Shown here: in pieces, positions 1 to 5,590 of the stretch
How the letters are laid out: every line of letters starts with the position of its first letter
How positions within the stretch are numbered: position 1 is the first letter of the stretch
Source of the DNA: CBDUBS01 sp965365445
GTDB lineage: Bacteria; Bacteroidota; Rhodothermia; Rhodothermales; DASSAV01
Direction of reading: 5' to 3'
Assembly: GCA_965365445.1 (NCBI GenBank)
Contig: CBDUBS010000226.1
Location: forward strand, 1-5,590
Length of the DNA: 5,590 bases
Notes under the pieces: model-generated
Database searches by the model: none
What the model saw: the letters and a program-made list of their open reading frames with translations, nothing else
What the model was told of the DNA's origin: nothing
Position numbers and translations under genes: made by a program

Positions 1-486
1 CCGGCCCGGATGGTTTCCGACATGGTAGTGTCCTCTTCGTCCATACGGATGCTGATTGCCGAAACAGGCGACGTCAGCCGGGCTGCGCGGCTTCTGGGAC
101 GTCATTACTCCATTGCCGGGCGGGTGGTCCGAGGAGACGGGCGCGGCCGGAAGCTGGGTTTTCCCACGGCCAACCTGGAACTCGAAACAGCCGGCAAAGT
201 CATCCCCGCATCAGGGGTGTATGCCGTCACGGCAGCCTGCGAGGGCGAAGATGGTTGGTATTCGGGCATGATGAACATCGGCGCCCGACCCACGTTCGGC
301 GTGGGCGAAGTCCGCATGGAAGTACACGTGCTGGACTTCGATGGCGATTTATACGACCGCCGAATGGATCTCCGGTTTGTGGAAAGGCTAAGAAATGAGC
401 AAAAGTTTGCCTCCGCGGCGGACCTGGCGGCGCAACTTTCAGAGGATAAAGCGCGTTGTAGGGAAGTTCTGAACCATTTACAATAA
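1..486 (+). CDS. ribF: Bifunctional riboflavin kinase / FAD synthetase, C-terminal part (5' truncated by window edge)
   Basis: RibF phosphorylates riboflavin to FMN and then adenylylates FMN to FAD in the cytoplasm. The reading frame is open from base 1, so the visible 161 residues are the C-terminal half of a protein usually about 300-320 residues long. Visible residues 11-16 (SSSSIR) match the ISSTxIR-type motif near the end of the adenylyltransferase domain. Residues about 35-155 are the riboflavin kinase domain: the GFPTAN motif (53-58) binds nucleotide and Mg2+, MNIGARPTF (91-99) is a conserved strand-loop, and E107 in EVHVLD is the expected catalytic base. The C-terminal RNEQKFAS stretch is also typical. 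The frame ends at TAA 484-486. The ATG at 10 is internal, not the true start. The next gene is rpsO, as in many bacteria, but it has its own promoter. No damage is visible. Confidence 0.96.
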   Translation, partial: PARMVSDMVVSSSSIRMLIAETGDVSRAARLLGRHYSIAGRVVRGDGRGRKLGFPTANLELETAGKVIPASGVYAVTAACEGEDGWYSGMMNIGARPTFGVGEVRMEVHVLDFDGDLYDRRMDLRFVERLRNEQKFASAADLAAQLSEDKARCREVLNHLQ

Positions 487-561
487 ACCGATTGTACGTG
501 TTGCTCGTTCCATGTCGGAATGGCCCGCAATGGGCTGTCTTCGAAATGGAAGGAAAAGAAA

Positions 562-602
562 CCGTGGTTCTGCCGCGGCGGGAAGGTTTACCCTTCTTCT
601 TT
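562..602 (+). terminator. Possible weak terminator or leader structure: two adjacent hairpins between ribF and rpsO
   Basis: Two short stems follow each other. In the first, CCGTGG (562-567) pairs with CCGCGG (573-578), with one G-U pair and a 5-nt loop. In the second, GGGAAGG (580-586) pairs with CCTTCTT (592-598), with two terminal G-U pairs and loop TTTAC, followed by CTTTA. A hairpin followed by a short pyrimidine-rich tail could end ribF transcription. However, the U run is only three bases long and the stem is weak. The second loop overlaps the -35 box of the rpsO promoter, so the pairing may be incidental. The rest of the 487-609 gap holds only a 4-bp GCCC/GGGC stem (523-535). Confidence 0.3.
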
Positions 603-615
603 AGCATGGTATAAT
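587..615 (+). promoter_or_regulatory. Sigma70-type promoter for rpsO
   Basis: TTTACC at 587-592 (4 of 6 matches to TTGACA) and a perfect TATAAT at 610-615 are separated by exactly 17 bp. TGG directly before the -10 box gives the TGn extended -10 element. Transcription would be expected to start near A622, only about 13 nt before the rpsO ATG. This is the best promoter match I found in the window, and it suits a ribosomal protein gene. It is a consensus match, not an experimentally mapped start. Confidence 0.75.
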
Positions 616-634
616 CTAAAGAGGATTCAACCCC

Positions 635-901
635 ATGTTGTCGCTGGAAGACAAGCAGGAACTGATTGCCCAGTTCGGAAAAAATGACAAGGATACCGGG
701 GCCCCGGAAGTCCAGATCGCCATTTTCTCCAAAAGAATCTCGGAGCTAACCGAGCATCTGAAAAAGCACCCCAAAGATGATTCGACGCGCCGCGGGCTCC
801 TGAAGCTCGTCGGCAAGCGTCGTCGGTTGTTGAATTATCTGTCCGACCGGGATATCGAGCGCTATCGCGCCGTTATTCGCGATCTCGGAATCCGCAAGTA
901 G
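635..901 (+). CDS. rpsO: 30S ribosomal protein S15
   Basis: S15 is a primary binding protein of the small ribosomal subunit. It binds the 16S rRNA central domain and organises the platform for S6, S18 and S11. The product is 88 residues, the standard length (E. coli has 89). It shows the family signature throughout: the FGKNDKDTGAPEVQIA segment (14-29), then KKHPKDDSTRRGLL (43-56), then KRRRLLNYL (61-69), and a basic C-terminus ending in GIRK. The H, DD and S/RRG residues of the central loop, which contact rRNA, are present. The ATG at 635 is preceded by GAGGA (621-625) at a 9-nt spacing. Expression is expected mainly from the promoter at 587-615, with possible read-through from ribF. It precedes pnp, as in many bacteria. 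Confidence 0.98.
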   Translation: MLSLEDKQELIAQFGKNDKDTGAPEVQIAIFSKRISELTEHLKKHPKDDSTRRGLLKLVGKRRRLLNYLSDRDIERYRAVIRDLGIRK

Positions 902-913
902 CAAAACAGGTCC

Positions 914-943
914 GGCGGCATCCTGTACAGCCAGGGTGCCGCT
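914..943 (+). promoter_or_regulatory. Strong hairpin just after rpsO, candidate RNA-processing or attenuation element
   Basis: Bases 914-925 pair with 932-943 without interruption: 12 bp including two G-U pairs (914-943 and 921-936), closing a 6-nt loop TACAGC. It begins 12 nt after the rpsO stop. No U-run follows, so it is a poor intrinsic terminator. In E. coli the same interval contains a terminator and an RNase III-cut stem through which PNPase controls its own mRNA. A similar role here is inferred from position and shape only. Confidence 0.5.
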
Positions 944-952
944 TCCGGCTTT

Positions 953-977
953 GGTAGGCCGGTATGCTCCGGCTACC
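953..977 (+). promoter_or_regulatory. Second hairpin in the rpsO-pnp leader
   Basis: GGTAG (953-957) pairs with CTACC (973-977), and CCGG (959-962) pairs with CCGG (969-972). G958 is a single-base bulge and TATGCT forms the loop. A further 5-bp stem, CCTGC (976-980) with GCAGG (992-996), shares bases 976-977 with it, so the two cannot both form fully. The remainder of the leader to 1060 holds no clear promoter that I can support. Confidence 0.4.
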
Positions 978-1049
978 TGCCCCGATGTGATGCAGGCGCG
1001 TAAGAGCGTCCGGCACTGTGTTGGCGAAGGCGTAGAAAAAATCAATCAT

Positions 1050-1054
1050 AGGAG
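1050..1054 (+). promoter_or_regulatory. Ribosome binding site of pnp, supporting a GTG start
   Basis: AGGAG lies 6 nt before the GTG at 1061, an optimal arrangement for initiation. The encoded N-terminus (MNNIPEAVTQEIEYAPGKSI) lines up with the start of other PNPases, so the GTG is the probable start. Confidence 0.85.
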
Positions 1055-1060
1055 ACGTAA

Positions 1061-3331
1061 GTGAATAACATACCCGAAGCGGTAACGCAAGAAATCGAAT
1101 ATGCTCCCGGAAAGAGCATCCAGCTGGAAACAGGCCGGCTCGCAAAACAGGCCGGTGGATCGGTGGTGGCCCGGATGGGCGATACCATGGTTCTGTGCAC
1201 GGCTACGGTATCGGGATCGGTACGGGAAGGACAGAGCTTCTTCCCGCTCACCGTGGATTACAGGGAAAAATATTCGGCCGGCGGGAAGATACCCGGCGGT
1301 TTCATCAAGCGCGAAGGCCGCCCGACGGACAAGGAGATCCTGTCCTCCCGGCTCATCGACCGCGCCATTCGGCCGCTCTTCCCGGAAGGGTTTTTCAATG
1401 AGGTCCAGATCATTCTGTACGTCATATCGGCCGACGACCGGTACGATGCCGATACGCTGGCCGGCGTGGGAGCGTCGGCGGCGCTCATGCTGACGGGCGC
1501 ACCGTTCCAGGGCCCCATTGCCGAGGTGCGCATCGGGCGCATCGACGGTAAGTTCGTGGTAAACCCGACCATCCAGGAGCTCCAGAACAGCGACTTCAAT
1601 CTCGTGCTCGGTGGAACCGAGGACGCCGTCACGATGGTGGAAGGCGAGATGCTGGAAGTCAGCGAAGACGATATGGTGGAAGCGATCGAAATCGGCCACG
1701 CCGCCGTCCGGGAGCTTTGCGCCGGGCAACGAGCGCTCGTAGAAGCATTCGGTACGCCCTCGCCCATGCAGTACACCACCACCGCGCTGACGGATGATCT
1801 GGTGAGCCGGGTACGCGAGTCCATCCAGAAACGGATGTACGATCATATTCGCCGGGAATATGTAAAGCAGGATTTTTATTCGGGCATCGAAGATATCGCC
1901 AACGAAGCGGTCGGCGCCCTCCTGCCGGATCCGGATGCTGCGGAGATGCTGGTGGAAGGCCTCACGGAGTCCCGGGTGCGGAGCGCCGTCTCGACCGTCG
2001 AGCGCGAGTTGATGCGGGAGATGATTCTTTCCGAGGAGCGCCGCCTGGACGGGCGCGGGGTGAAAGATATCCGCTCCATCTGGTGCCAGGTCGGGTATTT
2101 GCCCCGCGTCCACGGATCGGCCGTATTTACGCGCGGCGAAACGCAGGTGCTGGCTTCGGTTACGCTGGGTACGGCCCGCGACGTACAGTCCGTCGACCAG
2201 ATTTTCGAAACACGCGACAAGCGTTTCTACCTTCACTACGATTTTCCGCCCTTCAGCACCGGGGAAGTCAAGTTCCTGCGTGGGGCCAGCCGGCGTGAGA
2301 TCGGGCACGGCTACCTCGCCGAGCGAGCGCTTTCGGCCGTTTTGCCTGAAGCGGATGCCTTCCCGTACACCATCCGGTTAAACGGCGACGTACTCGAATC
2401 CAACGGATCTTCTTCGATGGCTACGGTCTGTGCGGGCACGCTCGCCCTCATGGATGCCGGCGTACCGCTCAAGAAGCCTGTAGCGGGTATTGCGATGGGC
2501 CTCATCACGGACGGGACGCGCACGAAGGTTCTGAGCGACATCCTGGGTACGGAGGATCATCTCGGGGATATGGACTTCAAGGTGACCGGTACGCGTGACG
2601 GCATAACGGCCTGCCAGATGGATAACAAGGTGGGCGGCCTTTCACGCGAGGTGCTCAAACAGGCCCTCGGACAGGCCCGGGAAGGCAGGATGCACATTCT
2701 GGATATCATGGAGGAAACCCTTGCCGAGCCGAGGTCGGATCTCTCTCCGTATGCACCCCGTCTGACGCAAATCACGGTGGACTCTGACTTCATCGGGGCC
2801 ATCATCGGGCCGGGTGGAAAAGTGGTGCAGGCCCTGCAGCGGGAAACCAATACCACCATCGTAATCGAAGAAAAAGAAGGGCTCGGCTACGTTACCATCG
2901 CGGCAACCAACCAGGACGATGCCCGGACCGCCATCGATCGGATCAAGCAGATCGTGGCCAAACCGGAGGTTGGTGAGGATTACGAAGGCACCGTGAGAAG
3001 CATTCAGCCGTTTGGCGCGATCATCGAGATCCTGCCGGGCAAGGAAGGTCTCCTGCACATCTCCGAGTTGGACTACGGGTATGTAGAAAAAGTCGAAGAC
3101 TACATGCAGGTGGGCGACAAGGTGAAGGTGCAGCTCATCGATGTCCGCGAGGACGGAAAGCTGCGGCTGAGCCGCAAGCCGTTCCTGCCGAAGCCCGAGC
3201 CAGGGGCTGAAGGAGAAGAGGAGCGGCCGCGACGTCGCGAGGGCGGAGACGGGGAACGTCGTTCGTCCGGCCGGCATGGCGGCGGCAACCGGTCCGGCGG
3301 CGGATACCGCGGCGGGCCACGGCGATCCTGA
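1061..3331 (+). CDS. pnp: Polyribonucleotide nucleotidyltransferase (PNPase)
   Basis: PNPase degrades RNA 3' to 5' using phosphate, releasing nucleoside diphosphates, and can run in reverse to add tails. It acts as a ring-shaped trimer. The product has 756 residues (E. coli about 711). Domains in order are first RNase PH-like core (about 10-145), helical linker (about 240-320), second RNase PH-like core (about 325-550), KH domain (about 565-632, GPGG loop 583-586) and S1 domain (about 638-706). FIKREGRP (81-88) stands where E. coli has FFRREGRP in the RNA-binding loop. The phosphate-binding serines are in NGSSSMA (S450-S452), and the metal/catalytic aspartates are D499 and D505 in EDHLGDMDF. 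The extra length is a C-terminal tail (about 709-756), first acidic, then rich in Arg, Gly and Ser. The gene starts at GTG behind a good ribosome binding site, 159 nt after rpsO. Confidence 0.98.
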   Translation: MNNIPEAVTQEIEYAPGKSIQLETGRLAKQAGGSVVARMGDTMVLCTATVSGSVREGQSFFPLTVDYREKYSAGGKIPGGFIKREGRPTDKEILSSRLIDRAIRPLFPEGFFNEVQIILYVISADDRYDADTLAGVGASAALMLTGAPFQGPIAEVRIGRIDGKFVVNPTIQELQNSDFNLVLGGTEDAVTMVEGEMLEVSEDDMVEAIEIGHAAVRELCAGQRALVEAFGTPSPMQYTTTALTDDLVSRVRESIQKRMYDHIRREYVKQDFYSGIEDIANEAVGALLPDPDAAEMLVEGLTESRVRSAVSTVERELMREMILSEERRLDGRGVKDIRSIWCQVGYLPRVHGSAVFTRGETQVLASVTLGTARDVQSVDQIFETRDKRFYLHYDFPPFSTGEVKFLRGASRREIGHGYLAERALSAVLPEADAFPYTIRLNGDVLESNGSSSMATVCAGTLALMDAGVPLKKPVAGIAMGLITDGTRTKVLSDILGTEDHLGDMDFKVTGTRDGITACQMDNKVGGLSREVLKQALGQAREGRMHILDIMEETLAEPRSDLSPYAPRLTQITVDSDFIGAIIGPGGKVVQALQRETNTTIVIEEKEGLGYVTIAATNQDDARTAIDRIKQIVAKPEVGEDYEGTVRSIQPFGAIIEILPGKEGLLHISELDYGYVEKVEDYMQVGDKVKVQLIDVREDGKLRLSRKPFLPKPEPGAEGEEERPRRREGGDGERRSSGRHGGGNRSGGGYRGGPRRS

Positions 3332-3363
3332 TCCGGAGCGTCAACGCCGATTCTGAAGTGAGA

Positions 3364-3399
3364 AGAGGGCGGGGATCCCGAGTGCGATCCTCGCTCTCT
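3364..3399 (+). terminator. Strong hairpin downstream of pnp, probable terminator or 3'-end stabiliser
   Basis: Bases 3364-3377 pair with 3386-3399 without interruption: 14 bp with two G-U pairs (3368-3395 and 3372-3391) around an 8-nt loop, CCGAGTGC. It starts 32 nt after the pnp stop. The tail (GTCTATTC) is only mildly U-rich, so intrinsic termination may be partial. Its position fits the end of the rpsO-pnp transcript. It lies in a region that would be coding only if the peptidase gene began at the far-upstream GTG 3358. Confidence 0.6.
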
Positions 3400-3447
3400 G
3401 TCTATTCACCCGACTCGTTTCAAAGGATAAACATCCATTCGTACCCT

Positions 3448-4695
3448 ATGGCACATTCAACGACAGGGACGTCGTATCGGAAAACGATCCTGCCAAACGG
3501 ACTTCGCGTCATTACCGAATCCATACCGTCCGTTCGTTCCATTGCGGTCGGAGCCTGGATCGACACGGGTTCGCGGGATGAAACGGCTGAAGAAAGCGGC
3601 ATCAGCCACTTCATCGAGCATATGGTCTTCAAGGGGACCAGACGCAGAAAGACGTTTCATATCGCGCAGCGTATGGAATCCGTCGGAGGTTATCTGAATG
3701 CCTTTACGGCCAAGGAGTACACGTGCTATTATACCCGGGCGCTCGATGAACACCTGGGCCGTGCGGTAGATCTGCTTTTCGACCTCATCGGCAGTCCCAC
3801 GTTTCCTCCTAAAGAGATCGAGAAAGAAAAGGAGGTCGTTCTCGAAGAAATGCGAATGTACGACGATAACCCGGAGGAATTGATTTTCGACCGGTTTGAA
3901 TCCGTCGTATATGCCGGGCATCCCCTTGGCCGGCCGATCATAGGGACGCGCGAGACGGTGCAATCGTTTTCCGCCGAGGATCTGTTTGGTTACATAGCCC
4001 GGGGCTATAATCCGGCCCGTATCGTACTGGCGGTTTCGGGAAACTGCGATCATGACGAGGTGGTGCGGCTGGCCGACCGGTATTCGACCGGGCTGGTCCG
4101 GCCCGACGTTGGACGGGAGCGCCTGCCCGTCAACGGCTACGCGGCTGCGCACGTCATGGAGGAGCGGCCCATTCAGCAGGCGCACCTCGTAATGGGCCTG
4201 CGAGCGCCCGGAATGCTCGATCCGAGGCGGACCACGCTTTCGGTGCTGAATACGCTGCTGGGCGGGGGTATGTCCTCCCGGCTGAACCAGAATATTCGCG
4301 AGCGATACGGTTTTTGCTATAACATATATTCCTTTCTCAATCTCAACTCGGATAGCGGCGATTTTGGCGTATACATGGGCACCGACCGGGCGAAAATCGA
4401 GCGGGCTCGCAAACTGATCACGCGAGAACTGGATCGGTTGACGCAGGACCTCATAAGCCCCCGGCTTCTGGCCCAGATAAAGAGCCAGGTGAAAGGAGCC
4501 ATCATGCTCGGTCTGGAAAGCATGAGCAACCGGATGACCCGTATCGGCCGTCAGGAGCTGTTTTTCGGCCGGTATTTTTCGCTCGATGACGCGCTGGAAG
4601 AACTCGAAAGGGTAACGGCAGAAGACATCCGAATCATGGCGGGGGAGCTGTTCGGCAGCTCCGAATACTCGTCCGTCGTACTGCTTCCTAAATAG
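3448..4695 (+). CDS. M16 family zinc metallopeptidase (processing-peptidase type)
   Basis: This is a 415-residue protein of the pitrilysin/mitochondrial processing peptidase family. Numbered from ATG 3448, the inverted zinc motif HFIEH is at 54-58: H54 and H58 bind zinc and E57 is the catalytic base. E134 in VVLEEM, 80 residues after H54, is the expected third ligand. The C-terminal half carries the glycine-rich loop LGGGMSSRL (271-279) and the R284/Y291 pair in RERYGFCY. Having both parts on one chain suggests an active peptidase, probably a homodimer. There is no signal peptide, so it is probably cytoplasmic, and the substrate is unknown. The frame is open back to GTG 3358, but those 30 residues are low-complexity, are encoded across the 3364-3399 hairpin and precede the family's usual N-terminus. 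No clear Shine-Dalgarno sequence precedes 3448; AAAGGA at 3422-3427 is too distant. B. subtilis mlpA (ymxG), near pnpA, is a likely relative. Confidence 0.93.
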   Translation: MAHSTTGTSYRKTILPNGLRVITESIPSVRSIAVGAWIDTGSRDETAEESGISHFIEHMVFKGTRRRKTFHIAQRMESVGGYLNAFTAKEYTCYYTRALDEHLGRAVDLLFDLIGSPTFPPKEIEKEKEVVLEEMRMYDDNPEELIFDRFESVVYAGHPLGRPIIGTRETVQSFSAEDLFGYIARGYNPARIVLAVSGNCDHDEVVRLADRYSTGLVRPDVGRERLPVNGYAAAHVMEERPIQQAHLVMGLRAPGMLDPRRTTLSVLNTLLGGGMSSRLNQNIRERYGFCYNIYSFLNLNSDSGDFGVYMGTDRAKIERARKLITRELDRLTQDLISPRLLAQIKSQVKGAIMLGLESMSNRMTRIGRQELFFGRYFSLDDALEELERVTAEDIRIMAGELFGSSEYSSVVLLPK

Positions 4696-4716
4696 CCGGC
4701 TGCCGTCGCTGCCGGC
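4695..4716 (+). other. GC-rich intercistronic hairpin between the M16 gene and scpA
   Basis: GCCGGC (4695-4700) pairs with GCCGGC (4711-4716). A T-T mismatch and a further 2-bp GC/GC step inside leave a CGTC tetraloop. It starts at the last base of the TAG stop codon and ends 19 nt before the scpA ATG. No U-run follows, so it is more likely an mRNA stability or translational-coupling element, or chance in GC-rich DNA, than a terminator. Confidence 0.35.
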
Positions 4717-4735
4717 CGAATCAATCTGAAGGCGC

Positions 4736-5452
4736 ATGTATCGGGTCAGTCTGCGCGATTTTGAGGGACCGCTCGACCTCCTGCTCTTTTTCATCAGACG
4801 GGATGAGCTGGATATATACGACATCCCCATAGCCCGGATTGCCGATGAATTTCAGGAACACGTAAAAGGTATCGACGGAATCGACCTGGATGGGGCGGCG
4901 GATTTCATTTACATGGCGGCCTTGCTGATCAGTATAAAGGCCCGAATGCTGCTTCCCGCGCAGGGCGGTGAAGAGGAAGACGAGCCGCTCGATCCGAGGC
5001 AGGAACTCGTGGAACGGCTTCTGGAGTACATCCGCTACAAAGAAGCGGCAGGCGAGTTGATGGACCGACATGAACACCGAGCGCAGCAGTTTACCCGCCC
5101 GCAGGCCGCAACGGAAATTCCCCGGAATGAGGAAATAACCCTTCAGGTGTCTTTGTACGACCTGATCGCTTCACTCGGCAGAATCCTGCGGGTCTTGCCC
5201 GAGGAGCCGGTTCATACGATCGTCAGGCTGGAGTACTCCATCGAAGAGCAGCAGGATTTTGTACTTTCCAGGCTTGCGGATACGCGGACCGGCTTCCGTA
5301 CCTTGATTACGGAGCAAACGAAATCATTCGTGATCGCGACCTTCCTGGCGGTCATGGAGCTGGCAAGGCAGGGAAAAATCTGGATCGAGCTGGACCGCAG
5401 CCGCTCGACCTTTTTTCTGAAACTACGAAAACCGACCTCTGAAGCCGGATAG
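4736..5452 (+). CDS. scpA: Segregation and condensation protein A (kleisin subunit of SMC-ScpAB)
   Basis: ScpA is the kleisin that bridges the two heads of the SMC dimer and binds a ScpB dimer, forming the bacterial condensin that compacts and separates newly replicated origins. The product is 238 residues, close to the usual 230-270. The N-terminal SMC-neck-binding domain is typical: FEGPLDLLLFFIRRDELDIY (9-28), followed by FIYMAALLISIKARMLLP (57-74). An acidic stretch, GGEEEDEPLD (77-86), starts the central region that normally contacts ScpB. The C-terminal winged helix (about 195-230) contains FLAVMELARQGKI (203-215). The ATG at 4736 puts the family's standard N-terminus at the first residue. 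AAGG (4729-4732) lies only 3 nt upstream, a weak site. The gene lies 40 nt after the M16 stop and 14 nt before scpB, so the genes are probably co-transcribed. Confidence 0.97.
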   Translation: MYRVSLRDFEGPLDLLLFFIRRDELDIYDIPIARIADEFQEHVKGIDGIDLDGAADFIYMAALLISIKARMLLPAQGGEEEDEPLDPRQELVERLLEYIRYKEAAGELMDRHEHRAQQFTRPQAATEIPRNEEITLQVSLYDLIASLGRILRVLPEEPVHTIVRLEYSIEEQQDFVLSRLADTRTGFRTLITEQTKSFVIATFLAVMELARQGKIWIELDRSRSTFFLKLRKPTSEAG

Positions 5453-5466
5453 AAGTGCGTACCTGA

Positions 5467-5590
5467 ATGGAATGGAATCTCGCCTCCGACTCTCGGGCCG
5501 AAAGTGAGTGCGGTTCGTCTGAACTGGAACGAGCCGTTGAGGCCATGCTGTTTGCCGCCGATCGATCGGTGCGCGCCGGCGAAATGGCGG
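5467..5590 (+). CDS. scpB: Segregation and condensation protein B, N-terminal fragment (3' truncated by window edge)
   Basis: ScpB is the winged-helix (kite) dimer that binds ScpA in the SMC complex. Only 41 residues are visible. After a polar leader of about 18 residues comes ELERAVEAMLFAADRSVRAG (19-38), which matches the start of ScpB proteins (the xxxIEALLFxSxxPL pattern of the first winged-helix domain). An in-frame TGA (5464-5466) directly precedes the ATG at 5467, so translation cannot start further upstream. The next in-frame ATG (5545) would remove half of the first helix. There is no recognisable Shine-Dalgarno sequence in the 14-nt gap after scpA, which suggests translational coupling or SD-independent initiation. 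The identification relies on a short match plus the very common scpA-scpB order. Confidence 0.85.
   Translation, partial: MEWNLASDSRAESECGSSELERAVEAMLFAADRSVRAGEMA

Noticed and set aside
520..538. GCCC/GGGC hairpin after ribF as a terminator
   Set aside because: Only four Watson-Crick pairs plus two wobbles and an A-T, and no U-tract follows.
1021..1049. Possible separate pnp promoter: TTGGCG (1021-1026) with AATCAT 17 bp downstream
   Set aside because: The -10 match is poor and the start would fall on the ribosome binding site. It is not supportable by eye.
967..1054. CTCC (967-970) pairing with GGAG (1051-1054) to hide the pnp ribosome binding site
   Set aside because: Only 4 bp pair, with mismatches on both sides, and it would disrupt the stronger 953-977 hairpin.
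1046..2308. 420-codon open frame on the minus strand opposite pnp
   Set aside because: The opposite frame encodes an unmistakable PNPase with intact motifs. The antisense translation shows no recognisable domain and has the His/Arg/Pro-rich look of a codon-bias shadow.
3405..3433. Possible promoter for the M16 gene: TTCACC (3405-3410) with GATAAA or TAAACA near 3426-3433
   Set aside because: Spacing is 15 bp for the better -10 match and the -10 is weak for the 17-bp choice. Matches of this quality are expected by chance.
3457..4830. 457-codon open frame on the minus strand opposite the M16 gene and scpA
   Set aside because: It covers two clear genes on the + strand and crosses their boundary. 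It has no recognisable motif and its length is explained by GC-rich codon usage.

Overview
This is an ordinary, well-conserved piece of a bacterial chromosome. All six genes lie on the + strand in the order ribF (3' end), rpsO, pnp, an M16-family zinc peptidase gene, scpA and scpB (5' end). I see no mobile element, CRISPR array, tRNA, rRNA or sign of recent transfer. Base composition is moderately GC-rich and looks even across the genes.

The source is probably a member of the Bacteroidota/Rhodothermota side of the bacteria, with Rhodothermales/Salinibacter-like relatives as my best guess. This rests on the gene order, the appearance of the ScpA N-terminus, the acidic/arginine-rich PNPase tail, and the lack of a convincing Shine-Dalgarno sequence before three of the five visible starts. 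It is an inference from memory of such proteins, not a measured phylogeny. The ribF-rpsO-pnp block alone is widespread in bacteria and does not identify the phylum.

Layout: 1-486 encodes the end of the FAD synthetase domain and the whole riboflavin kinase domain of RibF. 487-634 is an intergenic region with a near-consensus sigma70-type promoter (587-615) placed so close to rpsO that the 5' UTR would be only about 13 nt. 635-901 is rpsO (ribosomal protein S15). 902-1060 is non-coding but rich in hairpins, in the place where E. coli has its RNase III/PNPase control region. 1061-3331 is pnp, starting at GTG behind a good ribosome binding site. 3332-3447 holds a 14-bp hairpin that probably ends or protects the pnp transcript. 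3448-4695 is the M16 peptidase gene, 4736-5452 is scpA, and scpB starts at 5467 and runs off the window.

Functionally there are three themes: flavin cofactor synthesis (RibF), translation and RNA turnover (S15, PNPase), and chromosome condensation/segregation (ScpA and ScpB, the kleisin and kite partners of SMC). The M16 peptidase joins the second and third. Bacillus subtilis also has an M16 gene (mlpA/ymxG) close downstream of pnpA, so this linkage is old. I found no undescribed system. The most useful observations are the non-coding elements: the compact rpsO promoter, the rpsO-pnp hairpins and the post-pnp hairpin.
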